Below are positions 1 through 5,548 of a stretch of DNA of 14,801 nucleotides, in pieces. The translations under genes were made by a program, and so were the position numbers. Source of the DNA: Candidatus Komeilibacteria bacterium (GTDB lineage Bacteria > Patescibacteriota > Patescibacteriia > UBA1558); contig JANLIN010000121.1 of assembly GCA_024654345.1 (NCBI GenBank), forward strand, positions 1 to 14,801, in the 5' to 3' direction. Positions within the stretch are counted from its first letter, which is position 1. The number at the start of each line of letters is the position of its first letter. Under the pieces are notes generated by a model. The model saw only the letters and a program-made list of their open reading frames with translations, did not search any database and was not told where the DNA came from.

Positions 1-35
1 ATTACCTACTCCTTTTATTTGTGAATGTACGGTGG

Positions 36-902
36 TTAAAAATATTCCTCGTTATTAATACCGCTGAAATAAACAAGCGGTAAATAGTTTCCATATTGCG
101 AATTAATAAGTGGCTGATACATCGCGGATCGTAAATCGGTGGGCGTTTCATTTTGGATCAGGAGAATATTTGGTCGGTAATCATATATCCATTTTCCCTG
201 AACGGCATACTCGGCAAATTTGCGTTTAACCCAGTCGTCTAAAATCTCATCCGCGGGCTGCCTCGTTTTTTTGAAATATCCCGTGGGGTTGAACTGTTTT
301 TTTAGCTCGGTCAGTTCCCATTGCAGGTCACGGTCGGTGAAAATGGAGTCAGCATTCAGGTAAGTCTTTGTGAACTCATCTTCAAAAGATATATCCATAT
401 TCCTCTCTGTTTCCTTTTCAAATGTATACCAACTGATGACGTTGGCATTCAAAGTGGGATTTGCTTTTTCCAGCCATATCTTCAGATTTGCCAGGTACTC
501 ATCCCACCGCTTTTTAAAAGCTGTCATGACGACCTCTTTTTGGTCTGGGGGCAGACCCGCCAGCTGTTTTAAATAGATGTAGTAAGGATCGGTATTGCCG
601 ATCAGTATGGTAAAGTCTATAAGAGGATATATTTTTCTAAGATTCTTCATAATGGCGCCCCATTTATCGATATCGCGTGCCAGATTATTTTCAGCTGGAT
701 CGGTGGTGACATATAGCCAGGGCTGATCGCTGAAGAGATACTCTGAGTTGGTGGTGGAGCAGGTGAATGAGGCGATGTCAATTGTTTGAGATTTAGCGAC
801 GGCATCTTCAACCGTCCTTTGTATTTGCGGCCAGTACTGGTTATCTCTACCCCTGGCATCAGCGCTCGCTATTTCGTTTAGTAGTTTATCAATAGTATTC
901 AT
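36..902 (-). CDS. Hypothetical protein of ~288 aa, downstream of the TrpR-like regulator
   Basis: I do not recognise the family. The protein is soluble-looking with no signal peptide or membrane helix. It alternates hydrophobic strand-like segments (for example FTILIGNTDPYYIY) with charged helices rich in Trp, Tyr, Asp and Lys, which could fit an alpha/beta fold, but no catalytic motif is evident. The frame stays open upstream to an ATG at 968. I prefer the ATG at 902 because a strong intrinsic terminator hairpin (924-944) lies inside the longer version and only about 20 nt separate its T-tract from this ATG. No clear SD is seen. It follows the regulator gene on the same strand, so it may depend on read-through of the tandem terminators or on a promoter I could not identify. 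Real gene: likely. Function: unknown. Confidence 0.72.
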   Translation of the reverse strand: MNTIDKLLNEIASADARGRDNQYWPQIQRTVEDAVAKSQTIDIASFTCSTTNSEYLFSDQPWLYVTTDPAENNLARDIDKWGAIMKNLRKIYPLIDFTILIGNTDPYYIYLKQLAGLPPDQKEVVMTAFKKRWDEYLANLKIWLEKANPTLNANVISWYTFEKETERNMDISFEDEFTKTYLNADSIFTDRDLQWELTELKKQFNPTGYFKKTRQPADEILDDWVKRKFAEYAVQGKWIYDYRPNILLIQNETPTDLRSAMYQPLINSQYGNYLPLVYFSGINNEEYF

Positions 903-920
903 TTCAAGGTGAATTAGGAA

Positions 921-944
921 ATTAAAAAAACCGGCGAGCCGGTT
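921..944 (-). terminator. Strong intrinsic terminator (T2) after the TrpR-like gene
   Basis: Read on the minus strand, AACCGG-CTCG-CCGGTT forms a 6-bp GC-rich stem with a 4-nt loop (929-944), followed at once by a run of T. It ends transcription of the regulator gene or acts as an attenuator for the downstream gene at 36-902. Confidence 0.85.
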
Positions 945-954
945 GTGATACATC

Positions 955-980
955 AAAAACCGACTCAACCTTAAGTTGAG
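955..980 (-). terminator. Weaker intrinsic terminator (T1) overlapping the TrpR-like stop codon
   Basis: On the minus strand CTCAAC-TTAAG-GTTGAG (964-980) forms a 6-bp stem whose loop carries the TAA stop of the regulator gene. It is followed by TCGG and five T (955-959). It lies about 20 nt before T2, making a tandem pair. Confidence 0.6.
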
Positions 981-1270
981 CGGTGATGGTTATTCAGCTT
1001 GTTTATACTTTTTTTGTAGCCCCCCATGCCATTATTCAGCCACTTGGCTATTCTGGCGATGGTCGTTGAGCTCAATCCCAGTTTGGTCTGAATCTCCGTG
1101 TAGGGGACGTTTTTATTGAGCATTTGGGCCGCTTGCCACCTCTTACCGAACTCCATTAGTTCCTTTTCCGTCATTAAATCACGAAGAAAATTCCTGGCTT
1201 CAGACAAGGATTGCAAAGCCAAAATAGCGGCGCATAGATCATCTGTTTGTTTATTTTGCCAGTTGGGCAT
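971..1270 (-). CDS. TrpR-like transcriptional regulator, YerC/YecD family
   Basis: A 99-aa protein matching the TrpR-repressor homologues known as YerC/YecD. The typical core is visible: SLSEARNFLRDLMTEKEL (about residues 21-38), then FGKRWQAAQML, then a helix-turn-helix around residues 57-78 (YTEIQTKLGLSSTTIARIAKWL) and a short Gly-rich end (GMGGYK). Family members are small DNA-binding dimers; unlike E. coli TrpR, no corepressor has been firmly assigned to this branch as far as I know. The start ATG has no SD. Upstream lies a promoter whose -10 box overlaps an 18-bp palindrome, which fits autorepression. Two terminators follow the stop. The basic, His-containing C-terminus (KSINKLNNHHRST) looks lineage-specific. 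Family call is confident; target genes are inferred. Confidence 0.9.
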   Translation of the reverse strand: MPNWQNKQTDDLCAAILALQSLSEARNFLRDLMTEKELMEFGKRWQAAQMLNKNVPYTEIQTKLGLSSTTIARIAKWLNNGMGGYKKSINKLNNHHRST

Positions 1271-1293
1271 AGAATTGATAATTTATTTGTGTC

Positions 1294-1311
1294 ACTTTAC
1301 TTTAGTAAAGT
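1294..1311. promoter_or_regulatory. 18-bp palindromic operator, probable autoregulatory site of the TrpR-like protein
   Basis: ACTTTACT-TT-AGTAAAGT is a perfect 8-bp inverted repeat with a 2-nt spacer. It overlaps the -10 box (1307-1312) of the promoter for the TrpR-like gene, where a bound repressor would block RNA polymerase. The same size and symmetry as the trp operator of classical TrpR (18 bp) is suggestive, but the sequence differs. Binding by this regulator is an inference. Confidence 0.65.
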
Positions 1312-1335
1312 ACAGCAATCAGTCAGCTATGTCAA
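1307..1335 (-). promoter_or_regulatory. Sigma70-type promoter of the TrpR-like gene
   Basis: On the minus strand a perfect -35 TTGACA (1335-1330) is followed by a 17-nt spacer and a -10 TACTTT (1312-1307). Transcription would begin near 1300, giving a leader of about 30 nt before the ATG at 1270. The -10 sits on the palindrome at 1294-1311. Confidence 0.65.
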
Positions 1336-1347
1336 GTTCTGGTTGTG

Positions 1348-1400
1348 GATAAACAAAACCAGCCCCTCCAGCCAAAGGCTGGCACAGCGCAGGGGCTGGC
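1348..1400 (-). terminator. Branched intrinsic terminator after the 66-aa membrane protein gene
   Basis: An outer 9-bp stem (CCAGCCCCT 1359-1367 with AGGGGCTGG 1391-1399) encloses an inner 6-bp hairpin (CCAGCC-AAA-GGCTGG, 1368-1382). On the minus strand the outer stem is followed by TTTTGTTT. The position between the membrane protein gene and the next promoter fits a terminator. The two-stem architecture is unusual. Confidence 0.75.
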
Positions 1401-1408
1401 TTGTCTGA

Positions 1409-1438
1409 CAGATTGGCGCTCCTCCTGTCGCCACTCTG
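1409..1438. repeat. Small interrupted hairpin in the 3' region of the 66-aa gene
   Basis: CAGA-TT-GGCG (1409-1418) can pair with CGCC-AC-TCTG (1429-1438) around a 10-nt loop. It lies between the stop codon of the 66-aa gene and its branched terminator, so it would be part of the transcript's 3' end. Confidence 0.4.
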
Positions 1439-1442
1439 AAGT

Positions 1443-1643
1443 TTATTGGCCGCTACCAGTTCCGTCGGTGCCGGTACCACCAGTACCACCATCGATGGTC
1501 GGCAAATTGACATTAACGTCGGTGCCGGTATCTCCCATACCGCCTCGGATTAGAAAGAATCCAATAATTAGTACGACGATGACTAGTATAACCACCAACA
1601 CGGTGTTGGTGCCACCTTCGTGGTGATGATGTTCTTCTGCCAT
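1443..1643 (-). CDS. Small single-pass membrane protein with N-terminal His cluster and Gly/Thr/Asp-rich tail
   Basis: A 66-aa protein with three visible parts. The first is a short N-terminus carrying four consecutive histidines (MAEEHHHHEGG). The second is one strong transmembrane helix at about residues 13-32 (VLVVILVIVVLIIGFFLI) ending in Arg. The third is a low-complexity tail rich in Gly, Thr and Asp (GGTGGTGTDGTGSGQ at the end). Charge distribution suggests the short acidic/His end is cytoplasmic or membrane-proximal and the tail extends outside, but topology is uncertain. No SD is seen before the ATG. The gene has its own terminator. Proteins with this build recur in CPR genomes in my recollection, without known function; metal binding by the His cluster is speculative. 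Confidence 0.75.
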   Translation of the reverse strand: MAEEHHHHEGGTNTVLVVILVIVVLIIGFFLIRGGMGDTGTDVNVNLPTIDGGTGGTGTDGTGSGQ

Positions 1644-1659
1644 ATGAATTACGCGTTAA

Positions 1660-1688
1660 TATTTAGTAAAACAATAAATAGTCTACAA
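1660..1688 (-). promoter_or_regulatory. Possible promoter of the 66-aa membrane protein gene
   Basis: On the minus strand TTGTAG (1688-1683), a 17-nt spacer and TAAATA (1665-1660) resemble a sigma70 promoter. The start point would lie only about 10 nt before the ATG, giving a very short leader. Both boxes are imperfect in an AT-rich region, so this is tentative. Confidence 0.35.
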
Positions 1689-1740
1689 AAGTTTATAAAC
1701 AAATGATTAACGATTAGTTAAATATGCCGAGATATAGCCA

Positions 1741-1769
1741 TTGACTTTTTTCCCGTCCATGTTTAGACT
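1741..1769 (+). promoter_or_regulatory. Promoter of the 177-aa gene
   Basis: TTGACT (1741-1746), a 17-nt spacer and TAGACT (1764-1769) give a plausible sigma70 promoter. Transcription would start near 1776, leaving a leader of about 34 nt that contains the SD. The TATAAA at 1769-1774 is an alternative -10 but its spacing from TTGACT would be 22 nt. Confidence 0.5.
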
Positions 1770-1796
1770 ATAAACAATTTTCAACCTTAAAATATT

Positions 1797-1804
1797 AAAG
1801 GAGG
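1797..1804 (+). promoter_or_regulatory. Strong Shine-Dalgarno fixing the GTG start at 1810
   Basis: AAAGGAGG ends 5 nt before the GTG at 1810. It decides in favour of this GTG over an in-frame ATG at 1849. Strong SDs are otherwise rare in this window. Confidence 0.8.
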
Positions 1805-1809
1805 CTAAC

Positions 1810-2343
1810 GTGAATATACGTCTAACATCAACCTCTGCGAAAAAGGAGATGAAGCTTTTACTTGGCACGTTTGAGGATATGTATGAATTAGCCGGAAAAC
1901 ATAAAAAAGTGTTCTTTGCCGATCTACTGGAAGAAGACTGGCTGGTAAATGCGACCCATGGCATTTCTGGTGACTATGCTAACGATTTGAGCAACTTCCG
2001 CTATTATTTTGAATTGATCTATCTCGGCATTTCCTGCAACTGTATTTTCATCCTCGAGGATAAGAGTCTGTTGAAAGCCTTCCAAAATAATTTTGGATTT
2101 TTCAACACTGAGTGTACATTATTCCTGCCCCGGTACAATGCCGTCTGTCGCGTTTCATTGGGAGGGTCGATTTATTTGCAGATGGAGATTGATAGCCGTC
2201 TGTACAAGGTCGATAAATACTCTTTAATTCATTTAATATGGATCTCCCCAAAAATGGATAGGGTTCACATATTTGTTGCCGCCGAAGAAATCAAGGCCGG
2301 TCACTATCATATAAATGGAGCCGATATTGAATTCGCAGATTAA
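1810..2343 (+). CDS. Hypothetical cytosolic protein, 177 aa, GTG start
   Basis: I do not recognise the family. The protein lacks a signal peptide and membrane helices and mixes acidic helices at the N-terminus (KEMKLLLGTFEDMYEL, FFADLLEEDWLV) with strand-like hydrophobic runs (FELIYLGISCNCIFIL, SIYLQMEIDSRLYKV, LIHLIWISP, VHIFVAAEE), suggesting an alpha+beta fold. Three cysteines lie in the middle (CNC near residue 75 and one near 100), plus one near 113. The GTG start is supported by the SD at 1797-1804. It appears monocistronic: its own promoter lies upstream and a terminator follows directly. It neighbours another orphan gene with the same kind of SD and the same terminator sequence, so the two may share an origin or regulation. 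Confidence 0.75.
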   Translation: MNIRLTSTSAKKEMKLLLGTFEDMYELAGKHKKVFFADLLEEDWLVNATHGISGDYANDLSNFRYYFELIYLGISCNCIFILEDKSLLKAFQNNFGFFNTECTLFLPRYNAVCRVSLGGSIYLQMEIDSRLYKVDKYSLIHLIWISPKMDRVHIFVAAEEIKAGHYHINGADIEFAD

Positions 2344-2372
2344 AAAGAGAGTCAAAAAGGGCTCTCTTTTAT
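2343..2372 (+). terminator. Intrinsic terminator, copy 1 of a duplicated terminator
   Basis: AAAAGAGAGTC (2343-2353) pairs with GGCTCTCTTTT (2360-2370), 11 bp including one G-T wobble, around loop AAAAAG, with T and A following. It overlaps the TAA of the 177-aa gene. A near-identical copy lies at 4067-4094. Confidence 0.85.
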
Positions 2373-2376
2373 TATA

Positions 2377-2405
2377 TTGACGTCAGAGGCGCAGTATGCT
2401 AAATT
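2377..2405 (+). promoter_or_regulatory. Promoter of the 534-aa gene
   Basis: TTGACG (2377-2382), exactly 17 nt, then TAAATT (2400-2405) preceded by TGC, which provides an extended -10. Transcription would start near 2412. An in-frame ATG at 2396 therefore lies inside the promoter and is unlikely to be the start of the gene. Confidence 0.65.
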
Positions 2406-2436
2406 TAGTGCCATTAATAATGCAAATTAACAAATC

Positions 2437-2441
2437 AGGAG
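2437..2441 (+). promoter_or_regulatory. Shine-Dalgarno fixing the ATG start at 2447
   Basis: AGGAG lies 5 nt upstream of the ATG at 2447, the same spacing as in the preceding orphan gene. This and the promoter position favour 2447 over the upstream ATG at 2396. Confidence 0.75.
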
Positions 2442-2446
2442 TTACT

Positions 2447-4051
2447 ATGAACACGAAGATAGAGTCTATAGCTCCGCAAATAGAGCGATTATTAAAGTCC
2501 TTGGATGGGGAATATATTCGAGAGTTTTTCCCGGAAAAGTCGCAAGACGAACCAATGACAATAAAGCTAGAGCTGAGAATAAAGGATTTTGTCTATAACT
2601 GCGCCTTGCTACATTTTGTGCTTTGCCATATGGTAGTCGAGCGATCTGCCTTAGAGAAAGATCCTCGCTATGACGCGCGATTTTTGCGCGATACAACGTT
2701 TAAGGGTATCTATTCTTTGGATAGACTGCATGCAACATTACCGGATTTTCGTTTAATTAAAAGTCTGTCGGTTCGAACAGATAAAATTATCTGCTTATTC
2801 ACTGAACCGTTGGATATAATGGAAATAAGACGACAGATTCAGGCACTGGGGCTGGTAGGTTTATCAATGGATGTTTTTAGTCGTAAACAAACCAAAGTTT
2901 TATTGATATTACTGGATAATAGGCCGGCCTTTGAAATTGGTTACAATTTCATTTCCTTGCTCTTTGGTGATAATTTTGTTGAGTACCATTTACGTCTGCT
3001 CACGGAATTAATAACTCTTGTTCACGAGGAACGTATCACCCGAGCAAAGGAGCAGAAAACTATTAGTCTGCACGAATACCTTATATATATGGAAATGAGC
3101 GCGCCACAGATTTTCGAAAGAGTGTTGATTGATAATTTGAGCAAAATCAGGTCAATTATTATGACAAATGATCCTGAATTTCGTAATTACTTTCATGAAA
3201 CACGCCCTTCTCAAATCTTTTGGCGAACAGAGGGTAGGCGGTTTGCTCTGAACAAGAACTATTTAGTTGATCACCTGGAGTATATTGTTTATGTGCCGCG
3301 GGAGAATAAGATAGTTATTCGTTTTTCTTTACCTTTTGATACCATGTTTATATCTGAGCTGACAAAGCTACGGATGGGGCTAGTTGATGAAGAGCCTCGT
3401 CTTGTGAGGAATAGACGTGCTCTTCGCAAGGGCGGGAGACAGAGAGGTTTTTGGCAGCGATACAGGACGACCGTACAGAATTTTGTGTCGTCGGATGGAG
3501 TTACTGTTGCCCAAATTCAAGGCAATCAGGTAATAATCGTGGATCTCTCAGATGAGAACGCGTTCAACCAAGCTCTAAAAATACTGGAGATGATATATTA
3601 CGGTCGATACTTTATTAGCGGTTGGTTTGAGACTACGGCTATCAAGTCTGATCTGATAGAGTATGAAAGGTACGTTATTAAAAATGTTGATACCATTGTC
3701 AGACTCTACAACTTCTTTATCAGTGAGAGTGCGGCGGCCGATTACTATGGGGAGGTCACCGCTAATATTCAAGCTGATCGTAGTGATGCCAAAATATCGT
3801 TTCCGGAACCTTTGACAGCGGTCGAATGGCTGAACCAAACATTGGCGGGAGCTAATGAGAACGATTTTCCGGAGAGACTGCACTGTGTATTTATTGAGCT
3901 AAAAACTTTGATCGATAAATATATTGAGCGGTTTATGAGTCGTACAAAAGAGGAAAAGCTTGACGCTTTGCAACATTATTCAAGGCTCTCGAGTCTTATA
4001 TCATTAAGCGAATCATTTTTGAATCAGACAAAGCCTAAAGCAGTTGTCTAA
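2447..4051 (+). CDS. Hypothetical cytosolic protein, 534 aa
   Basis: Unrecognised. A large, mostly helical, charged protein without signal peptide or convincing membrane segment. Numbered from the ATG at 2447, a strongly basic stretch around residues 325-350 (RNRRALRKGGRQRGFWQRYR) separates an N-terminal part from a C-terminal part and could be an exposed linker or a nucleic-acid-binding patch. The C-terminal ~170 residues look helical. No metal-binding or nucleotide-binding motif (Walker, HD, DxD) is evident. It is flanked by its own promoter and by copy 2 of the duplicated terminator, so it is a single-gene unit. The final codons and stop are tandemly duplicated (4040-4063). The intact 1.6-kb reading frame with SD supports a real gene; function unknown. 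Confidence 0.8.
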   Translation: MNTKIESIAPQIERLLKSLDGEYIREFFPEKSQDEPMTIKLELRIKDFVYNCALLHFVLCHMVVERSALEKDPRYDARFLRDTTFKGIYSLDRLHATLPDFRLIKSLSVRTDKIICLFTEPLDIMEIRRQIQALGLVGLSMDVFSRKQTKVLLILLDNRPAFEIGYNFISLLFGDNFVEYHLRLLTELITLVHEERITRAKEQKTISLHEYLIYMEMSAPQIFERVLIDNLSKIRSIIMTNDPEFRNYFHETRPSQIFWRTEGRRFALNKNYLVDHLEYIVYVPRENKIVIRFSLPFDTMFISELTKLRMGLVDEEPRLVRNRRALRKGGRQRGFWQRYRTTVQNFVSSDGVTVAQIQGNQVIIVDLSDENAFNQALKILEMIYYGRYFISGWFETTAIKSDLIEYERYVIKNVDTIVRLYNFFISESAAADYYGEVTANIQADRSDAKISFPEPLTAVEWLNQTLAGANENDFPERLHCVFIELKTLIDKYIERFMSRTKEEKLDALQHYSRLSSLISLSESFLNQTKPKAVV

Positions 4052-4063
4052 GCAGTTGTCTAA
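4040..4063 (+). repeat. Tandem 12-bp duplication covering the stop codon
   Basis: GCAGTTGTCTAA occurs twice in succession (4040-4051 and 4052-4063). The unit encodes Ala-Val-Val-stop, and because it is 12 bp long the second TAA is in frame, so the gene carries a back-up stop. Confidence 0.9.
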
Positions 4064-4066
4064 AAT

Positions 4067-4094
4067 AAAGAGAGTCAAAAAAGGCTCTCTTTTA
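4067..4094 (+). terminator. Intrinsic terminator, copy 2 of a duplicated terminator
   Basis: AAAGAGAGTC (4067-4076) pairs with GGCTCTCTTT (4083-4092) around AAAAAA, then TATATT. It differs from copy 1 (2343-2372) by only a few bases, including the loop. Confidence 0.85.
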
Positions 4095-4096
4095 TA

Positions 4097-4125
4097 TTGC
4101 CGATAGGAGGTCAAAGTGTTATAAT
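4097..4125 (+). promoter_or_regulatory. Promoter of asnS giving a near-leaderless mRNA
   Basis: TTGCCG (4097-4102), 17 nt, then a perfect TATAAT (4120-4125). Transcription would start near 4132, about 6 nt before the ATG at 4138. An SD-like AGGAGG at 4105-4110 lies inside the spacer and so would not be transcribed. Confidence 0.75.
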
Positions 4126-4137
4126 TCGAGGCGTATT

Positions 4138-5427
4138 ATGAATAACTTTCGGACTGATAACGCCAGTGAATTTGTCGGGACCAAGGTCACTCTTCCGGGA
4201 TGGGTGGCCAATTTTCGTAGTAGTGGGAAGATTTTTTTCCTGCAGATACGCGATGGCTATGGTTATATACAGTCGGTGGTGGCGGAATCAGAGGTAACAG
4301 CCGAGACTTGGGAAGCTTGTCAGAAAATTACTTTGGAAAGTTCAGTGATCGTTAGCGGTTTGGTTAGTAAACATCCCAAAAAAGACGAGTATGAGTTGCA
4401 AGTGACGACTGTGCAGGTGGTACAAACCGCCGCCGAATATCCGATTGGTAAAAAGGATCACGGACCCGAATTTTTGTTGGATCAGCGCCATTTATGGCTA
4501 CGTTCCAGCAAGCAGATAGCGATCCAGAAAGTACGACACACTATTATCAAAAGCATTTACAGTTTTTTGGATGATGAAGGCTTTACCAAGATAGACTCTC
4601 CGATACTGACGCCCAACGCTTGCGAGGGAACGACGGAACTATTTGAAATGGATTATTTTGGTGAGCGGAAAGCTTATTTATCCCAGTCGGGTCAGCTTTA
4701 TTTGGAAGCCGCTATTGCCGCCCATAGCAAAGTTTTTGATTTTGGTCCCGTCTTTCGGGCGGAGAAATCAAAGACCCGCCGTCATTTGACCGAATTTTGG
4801 ATGATGGACGCGGAAATGGCGTGGCATGACCACGAAGACAGTCTGGCGGTGCAGGAAAGGTTGATCTATTATATAATCCAGAGGGTGTTGGAGGCGAATA
4901 TGACAGATTTGGAGATTTTGGAACGTGATCCGGAACCATTGAAAAGTATTCAACTGCCGTTTATTCGTATAACTCACGCCGAGGCGGTGGCCAAGTTACA
5001 GCAATTGGGCTCAGACATCAAGGCCAACGAAGATCTGGGGGGTGATGATGAAACATTATTAACGCAGTCTTTGGATCGTCCGGTGTTTGTGACGCACTGG
5101 CCAGCGGAGATAAAAGCGTTTTATATGAAAAGAGATCAGTCAGGCAAAGTGGCTTTGTGTGATGACATGATCGCCACCGAAGGCTACGGAGAGATTATTG
5201 GCGGTAGCCAACGTGAAGATGATTATGATACTTTGTTGAAAAGGATCAAGGAGCACGATCTGCCGGTAGAGTATTTTCAGTGGTATCTCGATCTGCGCAA
5301 ATACGGCAGTGTGCCTCATTCGGGTTTTGGTGTCGGTTTGGAGCGACTGACGGCCTGGATGTGCGGTATCAAACATGTGCGAGAGACGATCCCGTTCCCG
5401 CGGCTGATTAACAGGCTCGAGCCTTAA
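4138..5427 (+). CDS. asnS: Asparaginyl-tRNA synthetase (AsnRS, EC 6.1.1.22)
   Basis: Class IIb aminoacyl-tRNA synthetase of 429 aa, the usual length for compact AsnRS. It charges tRNA-Asn with Asn using ATP in the cytosol. The N-terminal OB-fold anticodon-binding domain covers about residues 15-98 (VTLPGWVANFRSSGKIFFLQIRDG). Class II motif 1 lies near 148-160, motif 2 at 206-226 (FRAEKSKTRRHLTEFWMMDAE split by the flipping loop), and motif 3 at 396-410 (GFGVGLERLTAW). The C-terminal IPFPR is typical of AsnRS rather than AspRS. The gene has its own promoter and terminator, separate from aspS downstream. Its presence suggests direct Asn-tRNA formation rather than sole reliance on amidotransferase. 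No SD is available if the mapped promoter is right. Confidence 0.96.
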   Translation: MNNFRTDNASEFVGTKVTLPGWVANFRSSGKIFFLQIRDGYGYIQSVVAESEVTAETWEACQKITLESSVIVSGLVSKHPKKDEYELQVTTVQVVQTAAEYPIGKKDHGPEFLLDQRHLWLRSSKQIAIQKVRHTIIKSIYSFLDDEGFTKIDSPILTPNACEGTTELFEMDYFGERKAYLSQSGQLYLEAAIAAHSKVFDFGPVFRAEKSKTRRHLTEFWMMDAEMAWHDHEDSLAVQERLIYYIIQRVLEANMTDLEILERDPEPLKSIQLPFIRITHAEAVAKLQQLGSDIKANEDLGGDDETLLTQSLDRPVFVTHWPAEIKAFYMKRDQSGKVALCDDMIATEGYGEIIGGSQREDDYDTLLKRIKEHDLPVEYFQWYLDLRKYGSVPHSGFGVGLERLTAWMCGIKHVRETIPFPRLINRLEP

Positions 5428-5431
5428 AAAG

Positions 5432-5471
5432 AAAAAGGCTCCTTGGGCACAAGTTCGTTCGGATCCTTTTT
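5432..5471 (+). terminator. Intrinsic terminator between asnS and aspS
   Basis: AAAAAGG (5432-5438) pairs with CCTTTTT (5465-5471). Inside, after one mismatch, TCC (5440-5442) pairs with GGA (5461-5463). The loop is unusually long (18 nt). It lies just after the asnS stop codon. Confidence 0.65.
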
Positions 5472-5548
5472 CATATTAATGTTCTATTATACATAAAGAG
5501 AAACTAAAGCTAAATAAGTCAAATAACACCCATTAATGTTCATCTATT

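Noticed and set aside
903..968. N-terminal extension of the 288-aa protein to an ATG at 968
   Set aside because: It would translate straight through the T2 terminator hairpin and overlaps the T1 stem; the ATG at 902 is more consistent.
1345..1626. Plus-strand frame rich in Pro/Val/Ser opposite the 66-aa gene
   Set aside because: It is the mirror of the Gly/Thr repeat codons of the membrane protein gene and runs through the branched terminator; no start signal.
2396..2446. Earlier ATG for the 534-aa protein
   Set aside because: It lies within the likely promoter (-10 at 2400-2405) and has no SD, whereas 2447 has AGGAG at the right distance.
5443..5460. T-box-like element in the long-loop terminator between asnS and aspS
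   Set aside because: There is no T-box bulge sequence (TGGNACC-like) or specifier stem, and the hairpin lies directly after asnS, so an ordinary terminator is the simpler reading.
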